Assembly: GCF_001921215.1 (NCBI RefSeq)
Contig: NZ_MSIF01000008.1
Span: 124,001 to 188,000 of the forward strand
Source of the DNA: Actinophytocola xinjiangensis
GTDB taxonomy: Bacteria > Actinomycetota > Actinomycetes > Mycobacteriales > Pseudonocardiaceae
DNA length: 64,000 nucleotides
Direction of reading: 5' to 3'
In this document: positions 10,129 through 19,295 of the stretch, piece after piece
Layout of the letters: each line of letters opens with the position of its first letter
How positions within the stretch are numbered: the stretch's first letter is position 1
The notes under the pieces: model-generated
Seen by the model: only the letters and a program-made list of their open reading frames with translations
What the model was told of the DNA's origin: nothing
Databases searched by the model: none
Program-made: the position numbers and the translations under genes

Positions 10129-10937
10129 CCGAACGCGTGGCGGCCGGCGGGATCACCACCCACGTCGCGCGGCTGGACGCCACCCGGGCGCCGGACACCG
10201 GTGAGCCGCCGCTGGTGGTGTTCGTGCACGGGCTGCTCACCGACAGCCTCGCCAGCTACTACTTCACCCTCGGCCCGGCGTTCGCCGCCCAGGGCATCGA
10301 CACCCTCATGTACGACCTGCGCGGACACGGCCGCAGCGACCGGCCGGCCAGCGGCTACCGGCTGGAGGACTTCGTCGGTGACCTGGTCGCGCTGCTCACC
10401 GAGCTGGGTGAGACCCGCCCGGCGCACGTGGTCGGCAACTCCTTCGGCGGCACCGTCGCCGTGGCGCTCGCCGCCTGGCACCCGGAGCGCGTCGCGACCG
10501 TCACCATGATCGAGTCGGAGCCGCCGGTGGCGACCTGGACCCGGCACATGGCCGACGGTCTGGCCGACGCCAGGACCCGGCTCGCGCACGCGGAGGCGTT
10601 CGGCTGGATCGCGCGCCACCACGGCGCGCACACCGCGCGGCTGTCCCAGGGCGCCCACCGGATCCTGCGGACGACCACGCTGGCCGACGACGTGCCGGCG
10701 AGCCGGGTCATCGACGACGACCTTGGCGCGCTCACCCGCCCGCTGCTCGCGATCTTCGGCGGCGACTCCGGGCTGGCCGAACAGGTGCCGCACCTGCGGG
10801 CGCGGGTCGCCGACTGCCGCACGGTCGTGCTGGCGGGGCAGGGACATTCGGTGCTCATCGAGCAGCCGGTGCGGACCAGGGACCTGATCCTCGACTGGGT
10901 CCGCGACCACACCCCGGTCGCGGAGCCGGTGCCGTGA
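10125..10937 (+). CDS. Alpha/beta-fold hydrolase, likely chain-releasing
   Basis: 270 aa alpha/beta hydrolase. Visible: oxyanion region FVHGLLTD (33-40), nucleophile elbow GNSFGG with Ser106, probable acid Asp214 (FGGDSG) and His241 (GQGHS). No signal peptide, so cytoplasmic. It overlaps genes on both sides by four bases. The synthase proteins show no thioesterase domain, so this enzyme is the natural candidate to release the acyl chain from the carrier; that role is inferred. It could instead be a general esterase or an ester-forming acyltransferase. Confidence 0.88.
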   Translation: MTERVAAGGITTHVARLDATRAPDTGEPPLVVFVHGLLTDSLASYYFTLGPAFAAQGIDTLMYDLRGHGRSDRPASGYRLEDFVGDLVALLTELGETRPAHVVGNSFGGTVAVALAAWHPERVATVTMIESEPPVATWTRHMADGLADARTRLAHAEAFGWIARHHGAHTARLSQGAHRILRTTTLADDVPASRVIDDDLGALTRPLLAIFGGDSGLAEQVPHLRARVADCRTVVLAGQGHSVLIEQPVRTRDLILDWVRDHTPVAEPVP

Positions 10938-12160
10938 CCGGGACGCGCCGGTTCCTCGTCGTCGTGCCGCCGCTGGTCGGGCACGTCAACCCGCTCGTCG
11001 GCGTCGCCGCCGAGCTGGCCCGGCGCGGCCACGACGTCGCGTGGGCCGGGCACCCCGGGCTGGTCCACCGGCTCGCCGGCGACGACCAGCGCGTCTTCGA
11101 CTGCGCGGTGCCCGAGGGGCCGGGGCGCACCCCGGACCTGACCGGGCCGGCCGCGTTCCGTTTCCTGTGGGCGGAGTTCCTGCTGCCGCTGGCCGAGGCG
11201 ATGGCCCCGGGGGTGGCCGCCGCGATCGAGGCGTTCGCCCCCGACGTGGTGGTGTGCGACCAGCACGCGGTCGCCGGGGCGCTGGTCGCCCAGCGGTACG
11301 GGGTGGTGCACGTGACGTCGGCGTCGACGTCGGCGGAGATCGTCGACCCGCTCGCCGCGTTCCCGAAGATCGGCCGCTGGCTCACCGACCGGCTCGCCGC
11401 GCTGCGGGCCGCCATCGGCGACCCGGCGGCGACGTCCGACCCCCGGTTCTCCCCGCACGGCGTGCTCGCCTTCACCGCCACCGCGCTGGTCGGCGACGTG
11501 CCGGCGGGGGTGCGGGTGCTCGGACCGGCCATCGCGCCGCGCCGCACCGCGCCGGACTTCCCGTGGGAGGCACTCGACCAGCGGCGCGCGACCGTACTGG
11601 TCTCCCTCGGCACCGCGAACGCCGACGCCGCCACCCGGTTCCTCACCGAGGCCGCCGGGGCGCTCGCGCTGCTCACCGACCGCGTGCAGGGGGTCGTCGT
11701 CGACCCGGGGCACGTGTTGGACCGCACACCGCTGCCCGAGGGAACCGTGGTGCGGGAGTACGTACCGCAGCTCGACCTGCTCAGTCAGGTCGACGCGGTC
11801 GTCTCGCACGGCGGGCACAACACGGTGTGCGAGGCGCTGTGGCACGGGGTGCCGCTCGTGCTGGCGCCGATCCGTGACGACCAGCCGATCGTCGCGGAGC
11901 AGGTCGTCGCGGCGGGCGCGGGGGTCCGGGTGCGGTTCGGGCGGGTCGACGCTGTTCGGCTGGCGGCCGCCGTCGACACCGTGCTCGATCCGGCGACCGG
12001 ACACCACGCGTGCGCCGCGGCGATCGGCCGGGTCCTGCGCGCCGGCGACGGCGTCCTGACCGCCGCCGACCACCTGACCTCGGTTCCCCTGGCTCCCGGT
12101 GTGCCCGACACGCCGGAGAACAACCGAATCCCCTGCTGCGACACGGAGTCCCTGCCATGA
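10934..12160 (+). CDS. MGT/UGT-type glycosyltransferase
   Basis: 408 aa GT-B glycosyltransferase of the macrolide/UGT (GT1) type. The N-terminal half has VPPLVGHVNPL (acceptor domain, probable catalytic His). The C-terminal half has the nucleotide-sugar signature with VSHGGHNTVCEALWHGVP and ends in the D-Q pair of APIRDDQ. The GTG start overlaps the hydrolase stop, and the stop overlaps the next start. Placed after the lipid synthase genes, it suggests that the product is glycosylated, possibly to a glycolipid. The sugar donor cannot be read from the sequence and no sugar-biosynthesis genes lie nearby. Confidence 0.9.
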   Translation: MTGTRRFLVVVPPLVGHVNPLVGVAAELARRGHDVAWAGHPGLVHRLAGDDQRVFDCAVPEGPGRTPDLTGPAAFRFLWAEFLLPLAEAMAPGVAAAIEAFAPDVVVCDQHAVAGALVAQRYGVVHVTSASTSAEIVDPLAAFPKIGRWLTDRLAALRAAIGDPAATSDPRFSPHGVLAFTATALVGDVPAGVRVLGPAIAPRRTAPDFPWEALDQRRATVLVSLGTANADAATRFLTEAAGALALLTDRVQGVVVDPGHVLDRTPLPEGTVVREYVPQLDLLSQVDAVVSHGGHNTVCEALWHGVPLVLAPIRDDQPIVAEQVVAAGAGVRVRFGRVDAVRLAAAVDTVLDPATGHHACAAAIGRVLRAGDGVLTAADHLTSVPLAPGVPDTPENNRIPCCDTESLP

Positions 12161-12966
12161 GCCGCACCACCCCCGTCCTGACCGCGCTGCTCGCCCTCGC
12201 CGCGGTCGCGACGTTCACCGCGCCCGCGTCCGCGTCACTGGCCGGCAAGTACGTCGCCCTCGGCGACTCCTACGCGGTCGCGCCCGGCACCCGCACCTAC
12301 GACGACCCGAGCGAGAACGACCCGTGCCGGCGCGGCCCGCTGACCTACACCCGGCTGTGGGCGGCGGCGCACCCGGACGTCGCGTTCACCGAGGCGTCCT
12401 GCTCGGGCGCCACCACCGCCGACATCGTCTCGGCCCAGGTGCCGCAGCTGACCCCGGACACGACGGTCGTCACCGTGCAGGCCGGCGGCAACGACGTCGG
12501 GTTCGTCGAGGTGCTGAAGAACTGCATCCTGACCATCGACGACCAGGACTGCATCGACGGCGTCGAGGCAGCGAAGGCCGCCGCGACCAGCGTGCTGCCG
12601 GGCGCGCTCGCCCAGACCTACCAGGCGATCCGCGCGGCCGCCCCGTCCGCGCGGGTGGTGGCCGTCGGCTACCCCCGGCTGTACACGATCGGCGGCGACT
12701 GCGGCATCTTCGGCCTGAGCGACCGGGAGCGGACCGCGCTCAACTCGGCGGCCGACACGCTGGCCGACGTGATCTCCGCCCAGGCCGGCGCGGCGGGCTT
12801 CACCTACCTGGACGCGCGCCCGGTGTTCGACCCGCACACCCTGTGCTCGGGCAACGACACCTGGGTGACCAGCCTGGAATGGGACAAGATCAACGAGTCC
12901 TACCACCCCAACACCGAGGGCCACCGCGACGGCTACCTGCCGGCCCTGAGCGCGATCATCGGCTGA
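12157..12966 (+). CDS. Secreted SGNH/GDSL hydrolase
   Basis: 269 aa. A Sec signal peptide spans about residues 1-27, with cleavage near ASAS. The mature enzyme is an SGNH lipase/esterase: block I GDSY (Ser nucleophile), block III GGNDVGF, and a C-terminal His in SYHPN. Six or more cysteines suggest disulfides, as in Streptomyces-type secreted GDSL lipases. It is the last gene of the coupled operon (ATGA overlap with the glycosyltransferase). A secreted lipase co-translated with a lipid synthase and a glycosyltransferase suggests action on the exported product or on membrane lipids; inference. Confidence 0.92.
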   Translation: MSRTTPVLTALLALAAVATFTAPASASLAGKYVALGDSYAVAPGTRTYDDPSENDPCRRGPLTYTRLWAAAHPDVAFTEASCSGATTADIVSAQVPQLTPDTTVVTVQAGGNDVGFVEVLKNCILTIDDQDCIDGVEAAKAAATSVLPGALAQTYQAIRAAAPSARVVAVGYPRLYTIGGDCGIFGLSDRERTALNSAADTLADVISAQAGAAGFTYLDARPVFDPHTLCSGNDTWVTSLEWDKINESYHPNTEGHRDGYLPALSAIIG

Positions 12967-12996
12967 GAAAGCTCGGAACGACGTCAGAACGGCGCG

Positions 12997-14775
12997 TCAG
13001 AACGGCTCCGTCGGATCGTCCTTCCTGGACTCCGGCGGGGTCATCGTCGCGGCGATCCGCTCCGAGGGCGCCGCGTGCCTGGCGGTGTGGCCGCCCCACC
13101 GGCCGGCGTACTTCTCCTGGTGGGCGGCCTCGGCCGCGTGCGGGTAGTGCAGGTCGAACGCCGGCCGTTCGGACCGGATCCGGGGCAACTCCAGGAAGTT
13201 GTGCCGGGGCGGCGGTGAGGAGGTCGCCCATTCCAGGGAGTTGCCGTAGCCCCACGGGTCGTCGGCGGTGGCCGGCTCGCCCCGGCGGTAGGACTTCATC
13301 ACGTTCCACACGAACGGGAGCACCGACAGGCCGAGCAGGAACGCGCTGATCGAGGAGATCATGTTCAGTGTGGTGAAGCCGTCGCTGGCCAGGTAGTCGC
13401 CGTAGCGGCGGGGGAAACCCTCGTTGCCCAGCCAGTGCTGCACCAGGAACGTGCCGTGGAAGCCGATGAACGTGGTCCAGAAGTGCAGCTTGCCGAGCCG
13501 CTCGTCCAGGTACCGCCCGGTGATCTTCGGGAACCAGAAGTAGATGCCGGTGTAGGTGGCGAACACGATCGTGCCGAACAGCACGTAGTGGAAGTGCGCG
13601 ACGACGAAGTAGGTGTCGGTGACGTGGAAGTCGATCGGCGGCGCCGCGAGCAGCACCCCGGTCAGCCCACCGAGCAGGAACGTGACCAGGAAGCCGACCG
13701 AGAACAGCATCGGCGACTCGAAGGTCAGTGACCCCTTCCACATCGTGCCGATCCAGTTGAAGAACTTGATCCCGGTCGGTATGGCGATCAGGAACGTCGC
13801 CATCGAGAAGAACGGCAGCAGCACGGCCCCGGTGGCGAACATGTGGTGGGCCCACACCGCCATGGACAGCGCGGCGATGCTCAGGGTCGCGTAGACCATG
13901 CCGCGGTAGCCGAACAGCGGCTTGCGGGAGAACACCGGGATCGCCTCGCTGATGATCCCGAAGAACGGCAGCGCGACGATGTAGACCTCGGGGTGGCCGA
14001 AGAACCAGAACAGGTGCTGCCACAGGATCACGCCGCCGTGGGCCGGGTCGAACACGTGGGCGCCGACGACCCGGTCGGCCAGCAGCGCGAACAGCCCCGC
14101 GGTGAGGATCGGGAACGCGACCAGGATCAGGATCGTGGTGATGAAGATGTTCCAGGTGAAGATCGGCATCCGGAACATCGTCATCCCCGGGGCACGCAGG
14201 CACACGACGGTGGTCAGCATGTTGACCCCGCCGAGGATCGTGCCCAGCCCGGACAGGATCAGCCCGACGACCCACAGGTTGCCGCCCACCCCGGGAGACC
14301 GGGTGATGTCCGAGAGCGGGGTGTAGGCCGTCCACCCGAACTCGGGCGCGCCCTCCGCCGTGACGAAACTGGACATCACGGTCAGACCGCCGATCAGGAA
14401 CAGCCAGTAGGAAAAGGCGTTCAGCCGGGGGAAGGCGACGTCCGGGGCACCGATCTGCAGCGGCAGCACGAAGTTGGCGAACCCGAACAGGATCGGCGTC
14501 GCGTACAGCAGCAGCATGATCGTGCCGTGCATGGTGAACAGCTGGTTGTACTGCTCCGGCGAGAGGAACTGCATTCCCGGCTGCCCGAGCTCCGCGCGCA
14601 TCAGCAGCGCCATGACGCCGCCGGCCATGAAGAACCCGAAGGACGTGACCAGGTACAGCACACCGATCTGTTTGGGATCGGTCGTCCGGAACCACGCCAG
14701 GAACGCCGACCCCCTCGGACCCGGCCGCCGCACGCCGGTCTCGACGGAGATGGGGGCTGGTTTCACCGTGGTCAT
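12997..14775 (-). CDS. ctaD: Cytochrome c oxidase subunit I (stand-alone copy)
   Basis: 592 aa heme-copper oxidase subunit I of the aa3 type with about 12 membrane segments. Visible: low-spin heme His in FTMHGT, the CuB/heme a3 site with the cross-linked His-Tyr pair in [16 protein letters not shown], and the two His of [10 protein letters not shown]. It passes electrons from cytochrome c to oxygen and pumps protons. The ATG at 14775 is preferred over the upstream in-frame start because a GGGAG site lies six bases before it and the extra 25 residues look random. No subunit II, III or IV gene is adjacent, so it is probably an extra ctaD copy, as actinomycetes often have. Confidence 0.96.
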   Translation of the reverse strand: MTTVKPAPISVETGVRRPGPRGSAFLAWFRTTDPKQIGVLYLVTSFGFFMAGGVMALLMRAELGQPGMQFLSPEQYNQLFTMHGTIMLLLYATPILFGFANFVLPLQIGAPDVAFPRLNAFSYWLFLIGGLTVMSSFVTAEGAPEFGWTAYTPLSDITRSPGVGGNLWVVGLILSGLGTILGGVNMLTTVVCLRAPGMTMFRMPIFTWNIFITTILILVAFPILTAGLFALLADRVVGAHVFDPAHGGVILWQHLFWFFGHPEVYIVALPFFGIISEAIPVFSRKPLFGYRGMVYATLSIAALSMAVWAHHMFATGAVLLPFFSMATFLIAIPTGIKFFNWIGTMWKGSLTFESPMLFSVGFLVTFLLGGLTGVLLAAPPIDFHVTDTYFVVAHFHYVLFGTIVFATYTGIYFWFPKITGRYLDERLGKLHFWTTFIGFHGTFLVQHWLGNEGFPRRYGDYLASDGFTTLNMISSISAFLLGLSVLPFVWNVMKSYRRGEPATADDPWGYGNSLEWATSSPPPRHNFLELPRIRSERPAFDLHYPHAAEAAHQEKYAGRWGGHTARHAAPSERIAATMTPPESRKDDPTEPF

Positions 14776-14883
14776 GTCGCTCCCGCGTGTTCGCCCGTCG
14801 GATCTCTGTCGGGGGTGGCAGTGCATGCTCGCACTGTCCGAACGCGACACACCCGTCGTCTCATCCGATCGTGCGACACGATG

Positions 14884-15735
14884 TCATTCGATCGCGCCCA
14901 GCAGCGTGTCGCGATGATCCCGTGCCCACACCCGGAAGGCCCGCGCCGGGCGACCGAGGACACGGCGGACGTCACCGGTCACGACGGCGTTGCCGCCCTC
15001 GCGCACCACCTGGAACCCGCGGACCGCGACGTCGACCACGGTGGGATCCATCCCCCCGGCGAGCATGTGCTCCCTGGCCGCCGCCGGCGCGACGTCGACC
15101 GTGCGGATCGGCCGGCCGAGCACGTCGGACAGGTCGGCGACCTGGTCGGGAACGCTGACCAGGTCGGGCCCGGTCAGGGTGAGGGCCAGGCCGTCGTACG
15201 CCGTGCCCAGCAGGGTTTCCACCGCCACCTCGGCCACATCGCGGGGGTCGACGACACCCTGGGTCCCGGGCCCGGTCATGTTCGGCACCGGACGGCCGGC
15301 ACGGATCGAGTCCGCCCAGCGCAGCACGTTGGAGGCGAACGAGGACGGCCGCAGTGTCGTCCAGGCCACCCCGCTGCCGGCCAGTGCCTGTTCGCCGGGC
15401 GCGTGCCAGGCCGCCGGGCCGACGTCCGCACCGATCGCGGACAGTTTCACCACTTTGCGCACGTTGGCGGCGCGGGCGGCGTCGATCATCGCCAGGTCGT
15501 GCTCGGGAACCCGGGCTCCCGGAGCGGTCAGCAGAAAGACACCCTCCACACCGGACACGGCGGCCCGCAACGTCTCGGGCGCCTCGAAATCGCCCGGCAC
15601 GACCCGCACGCCCGCGCCCACGAACGACAGCCGGGCGGGATCGCGGGTCATCGCCCGCGACGGTTCGCCCCGCCGGACCAGCAGCCGAAGGACCTCACGA
15701 CCGACGGTGCCGGTGGCACCGGTAACCAGAATCAT
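14884..15735 (-). CDS. NmrA-like NAD(P)-binding oxidoreductase
   Basis: 283 aa atypical short-chain dehydrogenase of the NmrA/SDR_a5 type. N-terminal dinucleotide motif VTGATGTVG (4-12), NAD(P)-contacting segment near AMTRDPARL, and the family LRPSSFASN segment in the middle. The usual YxxxK pair is not obvious, as is common in NmrA-like proteins, which may act as redox sensors or quinone/isoflavone-type reductases. It is divergent from the frameshifted AraC regulator, a typical pairing of target and regulator. Ribosome site weak. Confidence 0.88.
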   Translation of the reverse strand: MILVTGATGTVGREVLRLLVRRGEPSRAMTRDPARLSFVGAGVRVVPGDFEAPETLRAAVSGVEGVFLLTAPGARVPEHDLAMIDAARAANVRKVVKLSAIGADVGPAAWHAPGEQALAGSGVAWTTLRPSSFASNVLRWADSIRAGRPVPNMTGPGTQGVVDPRDVAEVAVETLLGTAYDGLALTLTGPDLVSVPDQVADLSDVLGRPIRTVDVAPAAAREHMLAGGMDPTVVDVAVRGFQVVREGGNAVVTGDVRRVLGRPARAFRVWARDHRDTLLGAIE

Positions 15736-15798
15736 GGCGGCAGCCTGTCACCGCCGCGCACGGGTCTCTAGGAAGATCCGGCACTCCCCGGACGGGGA

Positions 15799-15813
15799 TA
15801 GCCTGACGTCGTG
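15799..15813 (+). promoter_or_regulatory. -10 box and leaderless start of the AraC-type gene
   Basis: TAGCCT at 15799-15804 sits six bases before GTG 15811, with no ribosome-binding site. This fits an actinobacterial leaderless transcript starting at the GTG. I see no clear -35 hexamer. Confidence 0.45.
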
Positions 15814-16576
15814 CACGCGAGTCGACGGCTGCCGGTCCCGGATCCCCTGGCGCACTGGGTGGACCGCGTCGACCTCGCGTCCCACCGCGCGGGCACGTGC
15901 CCACTGGTCCACCTGCCCGACGCGGCCACCACGCTCGTGTGGCGCACCGTCGCCGACGGCTCCGGCGCCGTGTTCGTCATCGGCCCACGCACCCGCGCCG
16001 CCTACCACGACGGCAAGGACGTCCCCGCGTGCGTGCGGGTGCGGCTCGCGCCCGGCGCCGCCCGCGCCCTGCTCGGCACGCCGATCGACGAACTCACCGA
16101 CAAGGTCGTGCCGCTCGGCGACCTCTGGGGGCCGTCCGGCGTCCGGCTCGCCGCCCAGCTCACCGGGCTCGCCGCCCGGCCGATGACCGCCGCCCGGCAC
16201 CTGGAGGCCGCGCTGTCGGCCAGGGCCGACGCCGTGCCGCCCCGGGACCGTGCGACCGCGACCCTGGTCCGCCGCGCGGCCGCCGCGCTGTCACCGGGCG
16301 ATGACCCCCGTCCCCGGGTCGGCGAGGTGGCTGGGCGTCAGCGAACGCCGCCTGCGCCAGGTCTTCACCACGACCGTCGGAATCCCGCCGACACGGTTCA
16401 CCCGGATCGCCCGGATCGCCGCGATTCTCCCCCGGCTGCACCGCGATCCCCTGGCACGTCTGGCCAGCGACGCCGGCTACTACGACCAGTCACACATGAC
16501 CGCCCAGTTCCACGAGGTCATGCGCGTGACGCCCACCGCGTTCGCCGCCGGGCGCCTGCCAACGGTCGCGTGCTGA
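15811..16576 (+). pseudogene. AraC-family regulator, frameshifted at a C5 run
   Basis: The N-terminal half reads from GTG 15811 (DUF6597-like sensor region, HLPDAATTLVW). The C-terminal helix-turn-helix reads in the next frame (ARWLGVSERRLRQVF, then DAGYYDQSHMTAQFHEV, the second HTH). The frames meet at a CCCCC run, 16305-16309; removing one C gives one continuous frame of about 254 codons and a normal AraC protein. As written, the first frame misses the whole DNA-binding domain. Either a recent one-base insertion or a homopolymer assembly error. It is divergent from the NmrA-like gene, its probable target, and its stop is one base from the end of the convergent GH127 gene. Confidence 0.8.
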
Positions 16577-16577
16577 A

Positions 16578-19295
16578 TCACAGGAAGCGCCACTGCTGGT
16601 CGGCGGCGCCGGTGTCCTGCCAGAGGACCAGGCGCGCGCCCCTGGCCGTCGAACCACCCTCGACCCCCAGGACGCGGCCGCCGTTGCCGCACTGGAGCCG
16701 GAAGTGGCCCGAGCCCGAGTACCGCAGCCGCCAGCGGTGGTCGGCCGTGCCGTTGTCGGTCCACTGGAGAGCGCGGGCGCCGTCGGCGTTCGCGGCGTTC
16801 TCGACGCCGAGGACCTTGCCGCTGTGGGAGTTACGGAGGCGGACGTGGCCGTCGGTGTCCGGGATCGCCGTCCACAGGTGGTCGGCGGTGCCGTTGTCGT
16901 CCCAGGTGATGACCGGGGCGCCGTCGGCGGTGGCCATGTCCAGCACGCCGACGACCAGACCGCTGGCCCGGTTCCGCAGACGGCGGGCGCCGACCGGGAC
17001 GAACCGCCAGCGGTTGTCGGCGCTGCCGTCGTCGGGGGCCTGGACGGCCTGGGCGCCCGCCTGGGTGGAGTTGCCCTCGATGCCCAACGGCTTGCCGCTG
17101 TTGGCGTTGCGCAGCGTGTGGGTGCCGTCGCCGTGGTCGACGACCGTCCAGCGGTGGTCGGCGGTGCCGTTGTCGCTCCACTGCAGCACGCGCGCGTTGT
17201 CGGCGGTGGACATGTTCTCCACGCCGAGGACCTTGCCGCTGTGGAGGTTGCGCAGCCGCACGGCGTTGCCGTCGGGGATCAGCGTCCAGCCGTGGTCGGG
17301 TGTGCCGGTGTCGTTCCACTGCACGGCGGACGCGCCGTCGGCCGTGGACATGTCGCGCACCCCCAGGACCAGGCCGCTGGCGGCGTTGACCAGCCGGTGG
17401 GCCGCCCCGCCCCCGATGGTCCAGTAGACGGTGTAGTTGAAGCCGTGGGCGTCGTGGAACGGGCCGAGGTTCACCGGGGACCCGTCGGCGGTCGCGGTGA
17501 ACGCCAGCGATGACGGACTGGTGCGGGTCACGCTGGCAACATCCAGGGCGGGCGGTGCGGCGGGGGTGGCGTTCCCGTAGTTGCCGGCCAGGACGACCGG
17601 GCCGTAGGTGAGGGCGCCGACGCCCGGGTTGTCGTTGGCCGGCTCGGCGACCACCCGCATCGGCAGCCGGACGGTCACCGTGTCGCCCGACGCCCACGAC
17701 CTGGTCACGGCGGCGTAGGTGCCGGGGGTGGTCGCGATGTCCTGGACGACGCCGTTGACACTCACCGTGGCACCGGTCGTCCAGCCGGGCACGCGGATCC
17801 GCATGGTCCACGACCCGCCGGCGCTGCCGGTGACGCTCAGCGTGACCGTGTCCGACACCGGGTACGTCGTCGTCTGGGTGACGGTGATCCCGCGCTCGGA
17901 CCAGGTCAGCACCGACGGCGTGAACAGGTTCACGAACAGGGTCGTGCCGTCGCGGAAGTAGACGGAGTCGGCGAGCTTGGTGTTCGTCTCGATGCCGGTG
18001 CCCTGACAGCACCAGAACGTGCCGTAGTCGGTGCTCCACGTGCCGCCGCCCCACGCCGGCCCCTCGGTGCCCCGGCGGTGGCCGGGGTTGAGCCCGGTGA
18101 AGTAGCAGATGTGCCCGTGGGCGTCGGCCGGGTTCTGCTGGCCGATGAGGTGGTTGAGCAGCGCCCGCTCGTAGAAGTCGACGTAGGCGACCCGTGTCGG
18201 GTCCAGCAGCCACAGTTCGCGGGTCAGCTTGAGCATGTTGTAGGTGTTGCACGCCTCGGCGGTGTCCCGGGCGAGGTGGGCGGCGATGGCGTCCGGGGCC
18301 CGGAAGTGCTCGGCCTGGCTGTTGCCGCCGATGACGTAGGTGTGCGCGTCGACCGTGATGTCCCAGGCGTTGACGGCGATGTCGCGGTAGCGGGTGGTGC
18401 CGGTCGCCTTGTACTCGCGGGCCGCGCCCACCCACTTGGGGACCTGGGTGTTGGCGTGCAGCCCGCTCAGGCGGTCCTGCCGCGCGGCCAGCGGATCGAA
18501 CACGGCCGCGTGGTCGAACCGCCGCGCCGAGGTGAGCCAGCGCGCGTCGCCCGTCTGCTGGTACAGGTCGGTGAGCACGGCGTTCATGCCGCCGAACTCC
18601 GTGCCGAGCACGCGCTGCATCGTGTCGTAGGACAGCCGGCCGGTGCGCCGGTCGACCCAGTCGGCGAGGTTGAGCAGCACGTCGCGGGCCTGCGTACTGC
18701 CGACCAGGCGCCACACGTCCAGCAGCCCGGCCACCGTCTTGTGCACCGCGTACCACGACACCGACCGGGGCGAGCCGGCCTCCAGCGCGTCGAAGTCGGA
18801 CTCCGGGAAGCCGGACAGGTAGCCGGCGGCGAACCCGGCGGCGGCGTTGTTCGCCTGGCACTTCGCGAGCTCGGCGACCATCAGGGTCGCCCGGTCCCGG
18901 CAGGTCGTGTCGCCCAGCGTGGCGTAGGCCTGGGACCAGGCGGTGAGGAAGTGGCCCTGGCTGTGCGTGCGGAACGGGAAGTCCGGGGCCTCCCAGCCCC
19001 CCAGCGGCGCCGCGCCGTTGGTGGACAGCCGGTGGTTGGCGCGGAAGTTGTACAGCAGTCGGTTCACGTCGACGAACCGCAGGTAGGACAGCGTCCGGTT
19101 CTGGTTGTCCAGCCACCGGCCCGCCGTCAGGCGCACCTCGCCGAGGTCGAACGCGGCGGCCAGGTCGCCGATCTCGGCGCGCCCGGCCGACGCGGCGGCC
19201 ACCCCGGTGGGCAGGACGGTCGCGGCGGCGGCGATTCCCGTGGCGCGCAACAGGTCCCGGCGGCTGAAGGGCCTGATCGGCCGGTGCCCGGTCAC
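16578..19295 (-). CDS. Secreted GH127-type beta-L-arabinofuranosidase with two ricin-type trefoils
   Basis: 905 aa. A twin-arginine signal (FSRRDLLRATG, residues 10-20) predicts Tat export. Residues 45-620 are a DUF1680/GH127 (alpha/alpha)6-barrel enzyme. The zinc-thiolate set known from HypBA1 is present with the right spacing: E347-x-C349 and C429-C430. This family removes beta-L-arabinofuranosyl groups with a cysteine nucleophile. Residues 633-905 hold six repeats of about 45 aa, each with a GLVLGV-like strand and a QW- or HRW-type end, that is two CBM13/ricin-B beta-trefoils. The GTG start at 19295 overlaps the stop of the upstream GH43-like gene (GTGA), so the two are co-translated. The repeats are very similar at DNA level and could misassemble. 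Confidence 0.92.
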   Translation of the reverse strand: MTGHRPIRPFSRRDLLRATGIAAAATVLPTGVAAASAGRAEIGDLAAAFDLGEVRLTAGRWLDNQNRTLSYLRFVDVNRLLYNFRANHRLSTNGAAPLGGWEAPDFPFRTHSQGHFLTAWSQAYATLGDTTCRDRATLMVAELAKCQANNAAAGFAAGYLSGFPESDFDALEAGSPRSVSWYAVHKTVAGLLDVWRLVGSTQARDVLLNLADWVDRRTGRLSYDTMQRVLGTEFGGMNAVLTDLYQQTGDARWLTSARRFDHAAVFDPLAARQDRLSGLHANTQVPKWVGAAREYKATGTTRYRDIAVNAWDITVDAHTYVIGGNSQAEHFRAPDAIAAHLARDTAEACNTYNMLKLTRELWLLDPTRVAYVDFYERALLNHLIGQQNPADAHGHICYFTGLNPGHRRGTEGPAWGGGTWSTDYGTFWCCQGTGIETNTKLADSVYFRDGTTLFVNLFTPSVLTWSERGITVTQTTTYPVSDTVTLSVTGSAGGSWTMRIRVPGWTTGATVSVNGVVQDIATTPGTYAAVTRSWASGDTVTVRLPMRVVAEPANDNPGVGALTYGPVVLAGNYGNATPAAPPALDVASVTRTSPSSLAFTATADGSPVNLGPFHDAHGFNYTVYWTIGGGAAHRLVNAASGLVLGVRDMSTADGASAVQWNDTGTPDHGWTLIPDGNAVRLRNLHSGKVLGVENMSTADNARVLQWSDNGTADHRWTVVDHGDGTHTLRNANSGKPLGIEGNSTQAGAQAVQAPDDGSADNRWRFVPVGARRLRNRASGLVVGVLDMATADGAPVITWDDNGTADHLWTAIPDTDGHVRLRNSHSGKVLGVENAANADGARALQWTDNGTADHRWRLRYSGSGHFRLQCGNGGRVLGVEGGSTARGARLVLWQDTGAADQQWRFL

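Noticed and set aside
3-12966. Enediyne PKS cluster
   Set aside because: Domain order and the PUFA-type ACP motif fit PUFA-synthase-like systems; none of the usual enediyne companion genes is visible.
14776-14850. N-terminal extension of CtaD
   Set aside because: The 25 extra residues are Ser/His/Arg-rich without family resemblance; ATG 14775 has a GGGAG site.
16620-17400. CRISPR-like or satellite repeats in the GH127 gene
   Set aside because: They are the coding repeats of two ricin-type trefoils, in frame and about 45 codons long.
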